From NCBI GenBank assembly GCA_021464415.1, contig JAKCWG010000963.1, positions 372,001 to 436,000 of the forward strand: a stretch of DNA of 64,000 bases. Direction: 5' to 3'. Made by a program: the position numbers and the translations under genes. The notes beneath the pieces are model-generated. The model did not search any database and was not told the DNA's origin. It was given only the letters and a program-made list of their open reading frames with translations. How positions within the stretch are numbered: the first letter of the stretch is position 1; each line of letters starts with the position of its first letter. The DNA comes from Lonicera japonica. Taxonomy: Eukaryota; Streptophyta; Magnoliopsida; Dipsacales; Caprifoliaceae. Shown here in pieces: positions 12,991 through 24,840 of the stretch.

Positions 12991-14153
12991 TTACGAGTCA
13001 AAGTCTTTGTTTAGATAAATAGATTGATCGATTTTAGTTGTTGATTTTAAAGTCTTGCAATAAAAATTAAAGTGAAGTATCAAATGATGAGAAAAGGCTA
13101 AGGCCTTATAGAATTCATTTGCTTTGCAATGTTATGTAGAATTAATCTCATTCAAAGTTTTTATTGCTTTTCCTAAGTATTGACTAGTAATTTTACACCT
13201 TTCTAAGCAAAAGGGTGTGAAGCAAAAGCAACTCATTCCCATATAAATGCCATATAAGGAAAGGGTGTATGCAAAATTCAACACAAGTGTATCTTTCCTT
13301 TTATCTTGTAACAAAGGGTGTGAAGCAAGTGCAATCCATTCCCATGTAATGTTCAACCAAGATACAAACTTGAGATACACCAAAAGAAAAGGTAAAAATT
13401 TAAACTAGGCACTTGAGAACACATTGTTAGTTTCTCCTAGGCAATTGACTTGATTATGAAAATGGCCAACTACAAAGAGTTTAGCTCAATAAATCATAAC
13501 ATTTCCTTTGTCTAAGATTGGGAGGTCTAATTGGAGATTAAATAATCCAATTTAGAAATATTTGATAAATACGAATTGAATCCTTAAAATGATTAGTAAA
13601 GTTGGTTATGACATAAACTTAAGAGATCCTCATTGGCAACACTTTAATTAAGAAAATATTGAGTCTCAAAATCATATAAAGTGTAAAATGCTCCCAACAT
13701 GTCATTAAAGAATTCAAGGTTTGGAATCTCAAATTTATGCTTGGCAATGAAAAGTATCTCATTCATAGAAGTAATGGGCATAGGCTAGTAAGAAATACAC
13801 AAGTGTATCATCTCCTGGATAGTGCTTAAGATCTATGTATACAAGGCATACAAAATCAAATCATTTTATGAGAATTATCTTACTAGCATTTGAATGGTTG
13901 ATTAAATGGAGAAGATGAACGGTTAAACAAATATTTAACAATACTAACAATGGAATGAGAATTGAACTAAAATAATTAATGCATTGCAAACTTCATCTTT
14001 AGCCTTAGCAAAACAATTTACTCCATAATAAGTGTAGAGACAAGAATTATAGAAGTGAACTCTCTTTCTCTCTCTAAAAACTATTACAAGCTACAAGCTA
14101 AAACAATGAGAGAATAAAATTAAGTGTGTGTAATATCTCCCTCTCCCATCTCT

Positions 14154-14161
14154 ATTTATAG
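14154..14161 (-). promoter_or_regulatory. TATA box of old Athila LTR
   Basis: TATAAATA on the minus strand, followed within about 50 bp by a GA-rich leader of GAGAGAGA type, as in the younger Athila LTRs. It lies about 220-320 bp from the degenerate palindrome cluster. Confidence 0.55.
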
Positions 14162-14368
14162 TCCAAGAGTAGAAAACCTCTAGCATACTCAAACAACTAC
14201 TCTAAATAAAATAATATATTCTATGAGATATGACAATTTTCTTAGCCAAGCCCATCTCCTCAAGCAAGCTATGGCTATATCCTCAAGTAAGCTATGACTT
14301 GTTGACTAAAAGGAGGGAACTGACATAAAGCATCAAGTATGTCTCCTAGTTTAATCTTGGCTTAAGCT

Positions 14369-14481
14369 AGATTGATCCAAGTGTTGGAAATAATTCCATG
14401 ATCGATCTACCAAAAAGTTAGATTGATCTCACATACTTTTTGTCAACTCTAGATTGATCTTCGAATGACCTGGATTGATTT
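14369..14481. promoter_or_regulatory. Decayed AGATCGATCT palindrome array
   Basis: Five sites near 14369, 14399, 14420, 14451 and 14472, about 31, 20, 31 and 21 bp apart. One still reads TGATCGATCT; two read AGATTGATCT, one AGATTGATCC and one GGATTGATTT. Each AGATTGATCT differs from the perfect palindrome by one C-to-T change at the central CpG. The cluster lies upstream of the minus-strand TATA box, as in the intact Athila LTRs. Confidence 0.5.
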
Positions 14482-14740
14482 AACTCTTTGACTTTCCTTT
14501 GAATTTTTGCTTTAAAGGCCAAAATTGCTTGGTTGATCATTCTTCCTTCATCCAATTCATTTCTTGAGATCTAAAGGAACCAAAATAAATAGAAAAGATG
14601 CCTTTCCAAGCAATGTTTAAGACAAAAGTGCTACGAGACTAATCGCGAAATAAGTTGGCAAACCGAATAGTTTTAGAAAGATAAACGCGTCAAATAACTC
14701 CGAAAATGAGCGTAAGAATGACAATATTATGCGTTTATCA

Positions 14741-15650
14741 ATTTGCTCCAACTTTTATCTTGCTAGTCCCTTAGCATGATAAATAAAAGTAAAATAATAC
14801 TATTCGAATGTGCATTAATAAAATGCACTAAGCCATTTTGAAAACTTCCAAGTTCTCATAGAAGACGAGGCTTGTCTCGTGAAGGTTTACAGTAATGGTA
14901 CCTACAAACATCAAAAGTTTGATTGTAATAAGCCTTGAATGACTATCTAAATTTCTTATCACCTTTAGAAACTTGACATGTACTTCCCTTTAATCACATG
15001 CTAAGCCTTGTCTTAGAAAAATTCTCATTTAAACCAAAGAGTATTAATCATTAGAGATGGAAGAAGAATTTCTTTCAAAAATAAAAGCTCCAATTTTTGT
15101 CCATTTCTAAGCACTTTTTCTTATCTTTTCTGGGAATTTTTGCTATATTATTTCAAGGCGGTTTTCATTTCTATGGGGGGCAGTGGATTCACTATATAAA
15201 ATTGACATTTTATGCTTATTTATTAAGCTTAATGGAAGCTATTTACCCTTTCTCATTTGGTAACCTTTACCTATCTATAATATTAGACAAAAAGACTTAT
15301 GATTTAGTCAAGTGAAGCTTTAAGTTAATATTAGGATTAAAAGTCATCCAAGTACTTTTTTTAAGTGCCATGCATTTGTCTTCTCTAATGGAGGATCTTT
15401 TCAAAAAGGCTTCCATCATTTTCGGACAAGAATTCGCTCTTTACGAAATGAAAATTACTTTAAGTGTTATGAAAGAATTTCTCTACTTGAAACATTTACA
15501 CATTTTAAAAGATGTTTTTAGGGTCATGAATCTAATTGAAGCAGAGTAAGGTAGATTATCACTCAAAATTCCATCTAGATCAAGGAATTCATGCCATTAG
15601 CTAATGAACCAATCATCATCATAAAAATAAAATAAAAATAAAATAAAATC
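14741..15650 (-). mobile_element. Athila-type 3' noncoding region, reverse
   Basis: On the minus strand it contains the same ordered phrases as 46900-47230: a phrase on 3' GGTACC followed by an AAGGTTTACAG-like block and then a GGGACTAGCAAG block just before the LTR. No coding sequence. The boundary with the Tat leader near 15650 is approximate. Confidence 0.5.
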
Positions 15651-16822
15651 TCATTTTTCAAACTTACAATTATTTTGAAAATAGGCACTAAATACATGAA
15701 AAATTTAGAAATCAAAAAGCCATTAAATATTAACGTTAAATAAGAACAGGATGGAATGAATATCTGATGCCGGAAAAAAGGAAAAATTCGATCGTGTGCA
15801 TTTCCCCGAAAAATAAGAACAATATACCATTTAAAAATCGCTGGACCTTATCCAAAAATACATCGATCGGGACGGCGCTAACCACATAAAAAAGTTTTCT
15901 TTAGGTGAGATCAAAAACAGACCAACAGTGACAACTTGAGAGCCCCGTTTAGAGGTAGGGTAGGAACAAAATTTCATGGGCACCCTGACCTTCTATGGTT
16001 TTGGAAAATCATTTTGAAAAGAGTTTTCAGGAAAATCTTTTGAAAGCACGGGAAGTTCTCTCCACATGAGTTGCTTTATTCATAAAATCAGTGCTAGGAA
16101 AATTACAAAGATTTCAGTCTTCGTGAATTTTTTTACGGCGAAGGTCAGACATCCTCCGGCTGTACCTGTCGAAACCGCAATGGTATGAATGACAGGGCCT
16201 TAGCTGGTTTAGATTCTCACGACTGTCGGTCATTAAAACCAAGCAGAAAATCTTGTGTTCCAAGCTAACTCCCCTATATGCAATCGTGGTTGAATAGGAT
16301 AAGGTTTAAGGTTCTCTCCTATTTGGCTGGTCTTACGATATACCTCAAGAGCACAAGTACATGTAAGGACCTTTTGATATACATCCCGGGTACGTGAGTG
16401 TTGTCGTCACTCAATATACCTCGGTAGGTACCTGGCCAAGGATAGTGGTCCCAGGCGCTTTTGGCTAGTGTAGGCCCGCAAGTCCACGGCCTAGTCACAA
16501 CTCTAGTCCCGAGGTTGATAGGGTAAATTCATACTCGCGAAAATGCATGACAAGATGTGAGTTCATGCAAAATAACAATCTGGTGGTTCATTATTGATCA
16601 ACGCTTTAGGGTTTGTTGCAGTATTTTACAGAATTTTAATTATGAAAAAGATTTTTCTAACACAATTAGCAAATAAAGGCAGCAGGGTATCCACCTATAT
16701 CGCTTCTATGTTATCTTAAAACTAAGGCTTGCAATCCTATATCTAATAAATACTAGGAATCAAATATATCATCCATTATATAAGAGCTTAGTTCTCTAGC
16801 ATCCCCAGCAGAGTTGCCACTA
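15651..16822 (-). mobile_element. Tat-type leader with primer-binding site, reverse
   Basis: On the minus strand this follows the LTR at 16823-17994. It begins with TGGCAACTCTGCTGGGGA (16802-16819), a tRNA-Arg-type site of the kind used by Tat/Ogre elements. The rest is noncoding as far as I can read, and no extra ORF1 or gag is recognisable before sequence of Athila type begins. Confidence 0.6.
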
Positions 16823-17994
16823 TGAGAATCCGGATCCACGACCCGTCCTTCTCGGTTTCGTCGTTTTAAATAAATGAAAACTTGTTTTATAGAGTCGCCA
16901 GTTTGTTTTACAAGAAAACAAACAAAAGATCGTACGAAGGATAATTCGAAAACGAACTATCTTTCATACGTTTGAAATCAGAGTTTAAAATATATTTTGC
17001 TAGGGTTCAGGAACAACGTTACGAATTGGGACGGTGTTAGGCATCCAATTCGCCCTTTCGGTCTCTTAATGGATCATGTATTTAATTTCTACTTTAGATA
17101 TCTTGCAAGTAGTTTGAATAGTTTTCAAAATAGTCCTTTCCGGATAAATTCAGTTTAAAATTATATTTTGAAATCATACTCGAGCTTTGCGAGCGCCTTC
17201 ATATTCATTCGTAGAATGAAATAAGAGTCTCGTAGTTCCATTTGTTTGGAAACTATTTTTGTGTTTTTGGTTTTGTTTTGAAAACGTGTCAAAACGGATT
17301 TTAGTTTTCTTGTAAAATTTATAAAGGATTTATTTTGAAAGCAGTGAACTTCTTTGCAAGTTATCTAATTTTCTTTATTAAAACTGGTATTTAAATGCAG
17401 TATTGAAATTCAGAAAGGGTCGTAGAAAGACGTACCTGATGCACTTGAAGAGTGGGGACCTTGCCTTGATTGCTCCGTTCTCTCTCTAGAGCTTTCTCTT
17501 TCTAAGACTTCCTCTCTCTAGAAATTCTCTCTCTAAAACTTTCTCTCTCAGAATTTCTCTAAAATGGCTCTCTAATAATTTTGATAGAGTTTCTACTTAC
17601 TAAAAACACTATTCAGTATTGATGCCTCTAAATGACACCCCAAGGGTCCTATTTATAGGGAAATTTTTGCCAAAAACGCTCCAAAAGAGCCTAGCCGCAT
17701 GGGGTACGGCTGGGGCGTACGGCTCGTGCGTGCGGATGGGGCGAGCGGCTGGCAAGTAGTCGTACGGTTGGTACGTGCGGTTAGGGGCTGCGGCTGGCTC
17801 ACAAAAACGCACAGAAATAACCCGTCTTACTAAATGAAGAGGCAACAAAGGTTATGTCAGACTCCCAACGGGTCCGAAATTGGTGTCTTTCCTATCAGTC
17901 TTCTATATGCATGATGACTCAGGACTAAATGTAATATGCCTATTTTATAAGAAAACCAGTATTCGCACGAGAGTCGTGGATTGAGGTGTTCACA
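16823..17994 (-). mobile_element. Tat-type LTR, reverse (5' LTR)
   Basis: On its own strand it starts TGTGAACACCTCAATCCACG and ends GGATTCTCA, next to a primer-binding site. It is the same family as the LTRs at 19540 and 44556. The stretch 17690-17800 holds several imperfect CGTACGG sites, decayed relatives of the palindrome array in the copy at 44556. The 5-bp flanks (CACTA and AAAAG) do not match, which is expected if only one end of an element survives. Confidence 0.75.
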
Positions 17995-18925
17995 AAAAGA
18001 CTTTCTGGTTAGTTTTCTAAGATGATCAGACTAAGAATCACTAACACAAACGCGACGAAGTAAGATACAAAGCCCAAAAGCTGAATTTTGAGGTCTGTAG
18101 TGGAGCCGAGCTTTGAGGAATGATCAGTCCTGGACATAATTCAAATCTGGCAAAAGAGGAAGGTGTAAAGGAGGAATCAGGTACAAGAAAAAATTGAAAA
18201 AGTAGAAAAGGGTAAAATCTCGTTGGTCTAAGTGAGGAAAGTGAGAAAAATAGAAGGGAAGAAAAAATCAGCAGGGAGAGCTACACTAAGAGTGACGGCT
18301 GTGCCAAAAGGCAGAGGGCTACGTCTTAGGTGAGTAAGGCTCCTGTCTGAAAAAAAAAAGAAGAAAAGAAAAAAAAAGAAGAAGATCCGAAAGCCAAAAC
18401 AATGGGCCGGATATTCCCAAAAATAATGAGAATGAGGGAGCAATAAGGGCATCAAAAAATAGAAAATGATGCAGGACCAGCACCTTCCTCTGATAAGCCA
18501 GAGGGCAACTGGAGAAGGCACTGGATTTTCATAATAGCTTTATCCCCATGTTCAAAAAAGTAAAGCTAGAGGGTAGAGTTGAGAACTGAGTCCACCACTA
18601 TGCACGAAAGTCTGAGATTCAAAGAGAACCAACCCAATTTCTTGATGATAGAAGAAGCGTCAAACTGAGGGTAAGAACAGGTTTTGAAAAAAGGCAACAC
18701 TTGAACTTTCCATATTCTCTCTAGCATAACTTTCTTGCCATAAGATGAATAGGCATATGTGATCAACGGCTAAGAGCAGAGACAATGCAAGGAGAAGCTT
18801 CAAAGGATAAAAGAAAATATGGACAAATATTCTCAAGAACATGTCTCGAATTATGTAATGTGACATGAAGTTGATGGAATTATTCTGAAGAAGACCCTAT
18901 TGACGGAGTCAATCCTAACCCTAGA
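17995..18925. other. Unassigned DNA between two Tat LTRs
   Basis: No gene recognised. A purine-rich tract (A/G) lies at about 18346-18386. The stretch may be 3' noncoding DNA of the element whose LTR starts at 19540. Confidence 0.3.
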
Positions 18926-19370
18926 CTATGACAGCAAGACGGTGCGACAGGTGCCGACCCCGCCCCTCTTGGCAGTCTTAACATCACATATTTTGGCTGT
19001 GTCAGCAAGTACGAAGTCTTATAATGAAGACCTCTCGCTCTTGGCAGTCACTAACAAGTCATACCTTCTGAGGGTGGTTAGGAATGCCATTTCTTGGAAA
19101 CCGTCACAAAGGAATATCTCCCAACGTTCAGCCTTAGACTATGTCAGCAAGACGGTGCGACAGGTGCCGACCCCGCCGCTATTGGTAGTCTCTAACACAA
19201 CCCCTTAGGCTATGCCAGCAAGATGGTACGAGAGGTGTAAACCCCCCCCCCCCACTCTTGGCAGTCGCTAATATATCATTCCTTTCTTTCCCTTTTGGAT
19301 GTTTTCCATGGGAATTTACAAGTCAGCCCAGATTGTGTCAGCAAGATGACATCCTATGAGGGTCAACCTT
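18926..19370 (+). repeat. Diverged tandem repeat, GTCAGCAAGACGG type
   Basis: Five unequal copies begin near 18926, 18997, 19140, 19210 and 19331. The best two share GCAAGACGGTGCGACAGGTG then CCGACCCCGCC and a GGCAGTC tail. Spacing varies from about 70 to 143 bp. A C-run lies at about 19239-19252. It is probably 3' noncoding DNA of a Tat-type element. Confidence 0.55.
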
Positions 19371-19539
19371 GCATTACATTGCCCAAAGTACCACAAAATT
19401 CCCCTACCATGAGGGTACATTTCGATTCGCAGATTTTCATGTATAAAACAACCAATTGAGATTCACACAAGAGTCGTGAATCGTTGTCTTCTTATCGTCC
19501 CAAAATTCTTGCTGGAAAGAATCCCGGGACGAGAGGGTC

Positions 19540-20663
19540 TGTGAACACCTCAATCTACAACTCTCGTGTGAAAAATTGGTTTTCTTATAAAACGAGCATC
19601 TTGCATTTAGTCTTGAGTCATCATGCATATAGAAGACTGTTAGGAAAGACTCCAAAGTTCGGATCCGCCATACCCTAATCTCACGGTTAGCTTCGAATCG
19701 CAGCCCCCAGAAGCACGATCTAGCTGCACGCCCCAGCTGCAGGCCCTAGCCGCACCCCCTGCGGCTGGCCTCTTTTGGAGCATTTTGGCAGAAATTACCC
19801 AATAAATAGGACCCTTGGGCTCTCATTTGGGGGTCATCAAGACTCACTAGTGTTTTGAGTAAGGTGAAATTATGTCAAAGTTATAAGAGAGTCTTTTCTT
19901 TTGGAGAATTTCTAGAGAGAGAATTAAAGAGAGAAAGTTAGTGAGAGAAGATTTTGGAGAGAGAAAGTTCTAGAGAGAGAAGCAAGCAAGCAAGGTAATC
20001 AAGGCAAGGTTCTTATTTATTCTTCAAGCGCATCAGGTACGTCTTTCTACAACTCTCCTGAGTTTCAATACTGCATTTAAATTCATCTTTAATACAGAGA
20101 GTTAGATAACTTGCAAAGAAATTCATTGTTTTCAAAACTAGTATTTTCTAAGCTTTACAAAAAACCTAAAATTCGTTTTGACACATTTTCAGAACAAACA
20201 AAAATACAAAAATAATTTCCAAACAAATGGAACTACGAGACTCTAATTTCATTCTACGAATGAATACGTAGGCGCTTGTAAAGCTTAAGTCTGATTTCAA
20301 AATACAATTTTAAACTAAATTTATCTGGAAAGGATTATCCTAAAAATGATTCAAACTACTTGCAAGATATCTAAAATAGGAATTAAATACATGATCCATT
20401 GAGAGACCGAAAGGGAAAATTGGGTGCTTAACACCTTCCCAATTCGTAACGTAGTTCCCGAACCCTAGCAAAATGAATTATCAATGAATCTTTGGTTTTG
20501 AACGTATGAAAGATAGTTCATCTTTGAATTATCCTTTGTACGATCTTTTGTTTGTTTTCTCAAAAAACAAACTAGCGACTCTACAAAACACATTTTCATT
20601 CAAAACAAAAGAAACCCGAGAACGAGGAGGACCTCTCTAGAGTTGGGGGTCCGGATTCTCACA
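19540..20663 (+). mobile_element. Tat-type LTR, forward
   Basis: Starts TGTGAACACCTCAATC and ends CCGGATTCTCACA; about 1.12 kb. It shares the GAGAGAGA leader, the GGCGCTTG phrase and the GCGACTCTACAAAACA phrase with the copy at 44556. The flanks GGGTC and GGAAT do not match, so it is one LTR of a truncated element. The CGTACG palindromes of the 44556 copy are lost; this copy has CAGCTGCAGG-like sequence there. Confidence 0.75.
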
Positions 20664-20904
20664 GGAATCAAGAGGAGGATGATGATGAATAGTCCTTTTA
20701 CACACAAATCTTAGATGGGGGTGAAGATACCATGAAGATTCATCACTTTATCTCTCAAAATCTCTCACTAAGACTCTCTTAAGGGCTAAAGAGGTGTGTG
20801 GCTCGAAATGGGAAGAGGAGGGGGTGATGGTTGTATAAAAATGGGGTTAAAACACTAGAAAAATATATTTTTGACCCTTCAACAGGTCATCAGTCGACTA
20901 AGGC
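20664..20904 (-). mobile_element. Tekay-type LTR fragment, reverse, left part
   Basis: This is part of a reverse Tekay-type LTR that continues at 22910-23354. It contains CATCAGTCGACTA at 20888, the first of two palindromes separated by the solo LTR insertion. The insertion duplicated AAGGC (20900-20904 and 22910-22914). Confidence 0.6.
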
Positions 20905-22909
20905 TGTAATACCCCTAGCCTTATTTTGCTTTAAAACTCTCACCTTATTTCGTGTTGTTGATAAGTTGTATTTCGGCTAGCATTCTTGTGGTGTAATTTA
21001 CCCACTTGTATTTTCTAGCTTTGGGCATGTTGTTATAGTGTAATTAATTTTGAATAATCATTCGTTTCATCATTCAGGTGGTCCGAATTGAAAACGACAT
21101 CTTAAACGCGAGTTTTGATTTTACGCGATTTACTAAATTTTAGCCAATTTTGAGAGGTCATAACTTCTTCATCCGATGTCCAAATGACTCCTCGTTAGCG
21201 GCCAAATCTTCCTCTCATTCGCCTCTACAAGCTTATTGTTTAGCCGGAGTCAAGATTCGGACATTTTGTGGCTCATTCTGTGCTCCTAAGGTGACAGTTT
21301 GTTGCAGCAGTCGCCATGATCGATCATGGAAGACCATGATCGATTATGGGAAAACTAGAGCACTCCAGAACACTTCATGATCAACCATGGGGGACCATGA
21401 TCGATCATGGTAAGCCTGTAGGTCGTAATTGACCACTTTTGACCCGAAAACTCACCCTTTTAACCCCATTTCTCCCACACCTTCGACATAACGATTCCAA
21501 GGGAGAGTGAGGGTCTTGTGAGCAACCTAAGGGAGGTTTATTTGGAGCTTGGAAGATATCCAATCGATTGAGCCACGCTTTGGCTTCCGAGTCATCTTCT
21601 TCTCCTTTGTCTTTAACCTTCCGCACCTCCATTAAAGCTCGGCGGAGCTTTAGGGTTTCAATCTCTCGAGGAGAAGATATCGTCGCACCATCAATTTCGG
21701 AATTAAAGCTTCGTAGAGGTGGGAATCTAGTATCAAAACTATTTTTCTAACTTGTTATGGTTTGATTCTCATTATACCACCTATTTGTTCAAGAACCCTA
21801 AGTTATCTACACATGCTTTGGGTGTATGGTGAGATTATGATGTAGTGTTTAAATTGATGATTCTAGTAGCCTATATATTGCTTAAATAGCATGATTCAAC
21901 TATAAATTCTTATCAAATACTTGCCTTTCACTGAAACCCAACTTGGACAAGATTGTATACTGATGATTCTTGCTACGCATATTTATATAAACTGATAATG
22001 GTCCAAGTGGTTGGATATCTTCATGAAATACTTATTAAATAAATTATTTTACTTACTGAGATGGTTTATACTACAAGTCTCATGTTGAATACATTATGAG
22101 TTTTATGTGGGATGATTGGTTTGCCTAAAGGCTTATTGCTAGCGCTAGTCCATGGTAGGTCCCACGTTTGTCTCTAACAATGGAGACTTTTAGTTAGGAC
22201 AGAGAGCCCCTAGGTGCAAAACCAGAAACCGTGCATAGAAAATAACGGGAGGCCCTGCTGCCGCATGGTTGAAAGGCCACGAAATGCAGACCTAGTTGTA
22301 CGCTTGGATAGACGCGGTTATCATTGAGATTTGTGATTCGTGAGTTCTAGGGTGAAGCCCGTATCAGTTGTATTACAAGGTTGTTGATATAAGCTACTTA
22401 CATATATGTGTGTAGATATAACGGGTAAAGAAGGCCTTACTACTTTTTCTAAATTTAATTTATTATATGATTACCACTGGGTCAGTTTGACTCACTCCTA
22501 CTATTTTCTATATAGGTACTTCTACAGGTTCGTCGGGAAAGGGGAAGAGGAAGGACGATGCTTCTTAGACTGCCTCATTTCTTACTTCATAGTTAATTGA
22601 GGGTCCTTCGAATGGAAGGACCATTGATCTTAAAATTTTGTTTACACTAGCGATGTGATATGTAATATGTATATTTCCTCTATGATCGATATGTAAATTA
22701 AGGATTGTGGACTTATGTTTTGGGACCTCAGTAGAGGCCACGTAACATATACTTTATATGATATGGTTATGGTGTGAATTTCAGTTTCCTGGATATAATC
22801 ACTGTTTATTGTTCCATGTTCATCTTATTTTGAGTCGCCGTCGAGTACGGCTCCGTGGTTAACCAGGTCCCGGAGGGTAAATCCTCTTAACGGGATTTGG
22901 GGCGTCACA
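20905..22909 (+). mobile_element. Solo Tekay-type LTR, forward, TSD AAGGC
   Basis: Starts TGTAATACCCCTAGCC and ends GGGGCGTCACA, flanked by perfect AAGGC duplications. It is 2,005 bp with no coding region, so it is a solo LTR. It carries one copy of the ~56-bp GC-rich unit (about 22235-22300, reverse complement) and four CCATGATCGATCATGG-type sites at 21314-21410. Confidence 0.92.
21314..21410. promoter_or_regulatory. Four CCATGATCGATCATGG-type sites
   Basis: Perfect at 21314-21329 and 21395-21410; one mismatch at 21334-21349; degenerate near 21375-21390. Centres are about 20, 41 and 20 bp apart, so the sites form two pairs. They precede a pyrimidine-rich segment. Confidence 0.6.
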
Positions 22910-23354
22910 AAGGCACAGCCATCAGTCGACTGATGCACCAATCTGCCCACTAATGCTGTTTTTTAGCAGTTCATCCACTTCGCGCTCCGTTTTGGCCACT
23001 ATAGAGTTGGAATTGGGTCTCAGCCAAACACGAATGTTTTAGATAATTGAATTACCTTTCCAATGGAGAAAACGGGGTCTAATTTGGACTTCGGATAAAG
23101 AAGTTATGGCTTTCACAATCTAGAAAGGTCATTTTTCCGTAAAAGTAATTTAGGAGGCAAATTTTTGAATTTCGCCCGGACCACCCGAAATGGATTATGA
23201 CCTATTAGGAGAGTGTAATAACATGTAAATGAAGTGTGGAAAAGTTCTAAACCACTCAAGGATAACCTGAACCAACTCTTGCCTCTCGAACCAAAATTTG
23301 CGATATTAGAGATTATAAAAGCAACTAACAAAGAAATCACATAGCGGGTATTAC
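22910..23354 (-). mobile_element. Tekay-type LTR fragment, reverse, right part
   Basis: Resumes the LTR broken at 20904 and ends GGGTATTACA at 23354, the start of the LTR on its own strand. Directly beyond it the minus strand reads GAGGACGAAATTTCTTAAGG, the usual end of the internal region in Tekay/Del chromoviruses. This is the best clade evidence for the family. Confidence 0.7.
22920..22935. promoter_or_regulatory. Palindrome CATCAGTCGACTGATG
   Basis: Perfect 16-bp palindrome. Its partner at 20888-20900 is cut by the solo LTR; with that insertion removed the centres are 22 bp apart, the usual pair spacing in this window. Confidence 0.55.
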
Positions 23355-24840
23355 AATATCCCTTCCTTAAGAAATTTCGTCCTCAAATTACATATGATAA
23401 ATAGGAGGCAAAATAATGCATGAGTTTCAAACTCATTCCGGGTCACCTCTCCTAAAAAAAAGAAAGCGCTGTTGTGAATAAAAGGAAAAGCTTTTCTCCG
23501 AGAATCAAAATAAGAGGAACGATTCTAACAACTGGCAAGGAAACAAAATAGTCAAGTAAGAACCTTCTAGCTCACTCTCACGTACAAAATTCCACTCCTG
23601 TTAGTCGTGTCTATGAAAAAATACCAAAATACTCGACAGTACGACACAACTATACGACGTGGTACCTAAATCTTGACCCTATAGGACTAATTCATGATCC
23701 GAAACTAGAGATAGACTAGATCGCGAAACTCAATCTAACATAAAGCTGCGATTAAAGTCCAAATAGGAATAGTCTGCGACAACACATGGATTTAAAGACT
23801 ATGTAACTCTACGTGAGCAAAATGACGTGAAATAAGGCCTCAAATCCTAAATGCAAGATCCGATTTACCATACTAAGAATAGGCAGACCGCGACTACAAA
23901 TAGAATTTGTTGCAACCAGCATGTGTATTTGAATGTCAAATCATGATACACATTGCTCGCTAGGCATATCCATCCAACAAAGAATAGCATCAAAGGGGAT
24001 GATCATATATCTAGTTCCCATTGAACCTAATCGTAACGATACGAGTGAAGAACAAGTATAAGAATCAAGGTTCATTATTCGAAATGAAAAGACTACATTG
24101 GATTCATCCTTAAGAACATAATAATCATAATTCTAAATATATCAAAATGCTAAATCCTAATCCACCACGTTTGTTAAGTGTGCTTACTAATAAGGAATCG
24201 CGTTAAGGGAAATGATTCTCCATGTTAACTCCCGGTGAATCCAATCACAATGGCACTGAAGAAGAATATGACAATGTTTTGATTTACTCTCAAGGCTTGA
24301 GGGTTATCGAGATCAAGGCTCACTTCTCGAAATAAAAAAATGCTGACGTGGTACGCCACTAAAAACATAAGGACGATAATTACTAACGAACATTAATACA
24401 CTCCATGTGTATCGTGTAGAAATCCAAAATTGGCAATGCCCGTAAATTTCCCTCATAAACAAGAAATCGCACCTAAGGAATTACCCATGTGATTTGACTT
24501 CCTATGAATCCAAACAAAATGGTATTCGGGGAAACAAACACGATTGTCTATGAATGAACTTTTCGAAATTCACCCTTAGGAACTAAAGGAGAAAATAGGG
24601 TGAATGCAAGGAATGGACTGACCACTAATACAAGTAAGCCACATTTCACTTCTGTTGGCGACAGAAGACCATAGATTCATAATTTAGTCATCCATTGATC
24701 AGGCGGCTAACTAAATTATATCTCAATAGTCACCCATTGCTAACATAATAGAAAATTTTGTCCCAGACATGGAGCATATTCAATAAGTATGGAAACGGAT
24801 CACAAGAAATAAGGTTGAATGAATTGGAACCTAATAATGA
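23355..24840 (-). mobile_element. Tekay-type 3' noncoding region with long repeats
   Basis: On the minus strand this lies just upstream of the LTR. No integrase or chromodomain could be read. About 23930-24650 holds three diverged copies of a ~230-bp unit: each has a phrase on AAGAAATCGC, then a GAATCCAA.CA.AATGG block, then a CTTTTCGAAAT-like block and an AAGAACATAA-like end. Confidence 0.45.

Larger units (their letters stand above)
12991..14740 (-). mobile_element. Old Athila-type LTR, reverse
   Basis: Its right edge at 14740 reads TGATAAACGCATAATATTG on the minus strand, like the TGATAAGTGC start of the Athila LTR at 47231. The adjoining sequence carries the same block found just before that LTR (GACTAGCAAG, and a trio of phrases on guarding the 3' end). 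A TATAAATA box on the minus strand lies at 14154-14161. The left edge is approximate. It lies beside 3' noncoding DNA, so it is probably a 3' LTR. Confidence 0.55.

Noticed and set aside
18228..18521. Minus-strand 97-codon frame with a phenylalanine run
   Set aside because: The run comes from an A/G-rich low-complexity tract, and nothing else supports a protein.
19540..20663. Solo LTR with target duplication
   Set aside because: Ends are clear but the flanks GGGTC and GGAAT do not match, so I call it one LTR of a truncated element.
16823..20663. A complete Tat element bounded by these two LTRs
   Set aside because: The LTRs are in opposite orientation, and the reverse one has its primer-binding site on the outer side. 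They belong to different insertions.
21314..21410. CRISPR-like array from repeated short motifs
   Set aside because: The repeats are palindromic promoter-type sites in a plant LTR with no regular unique spacers or cas genes.
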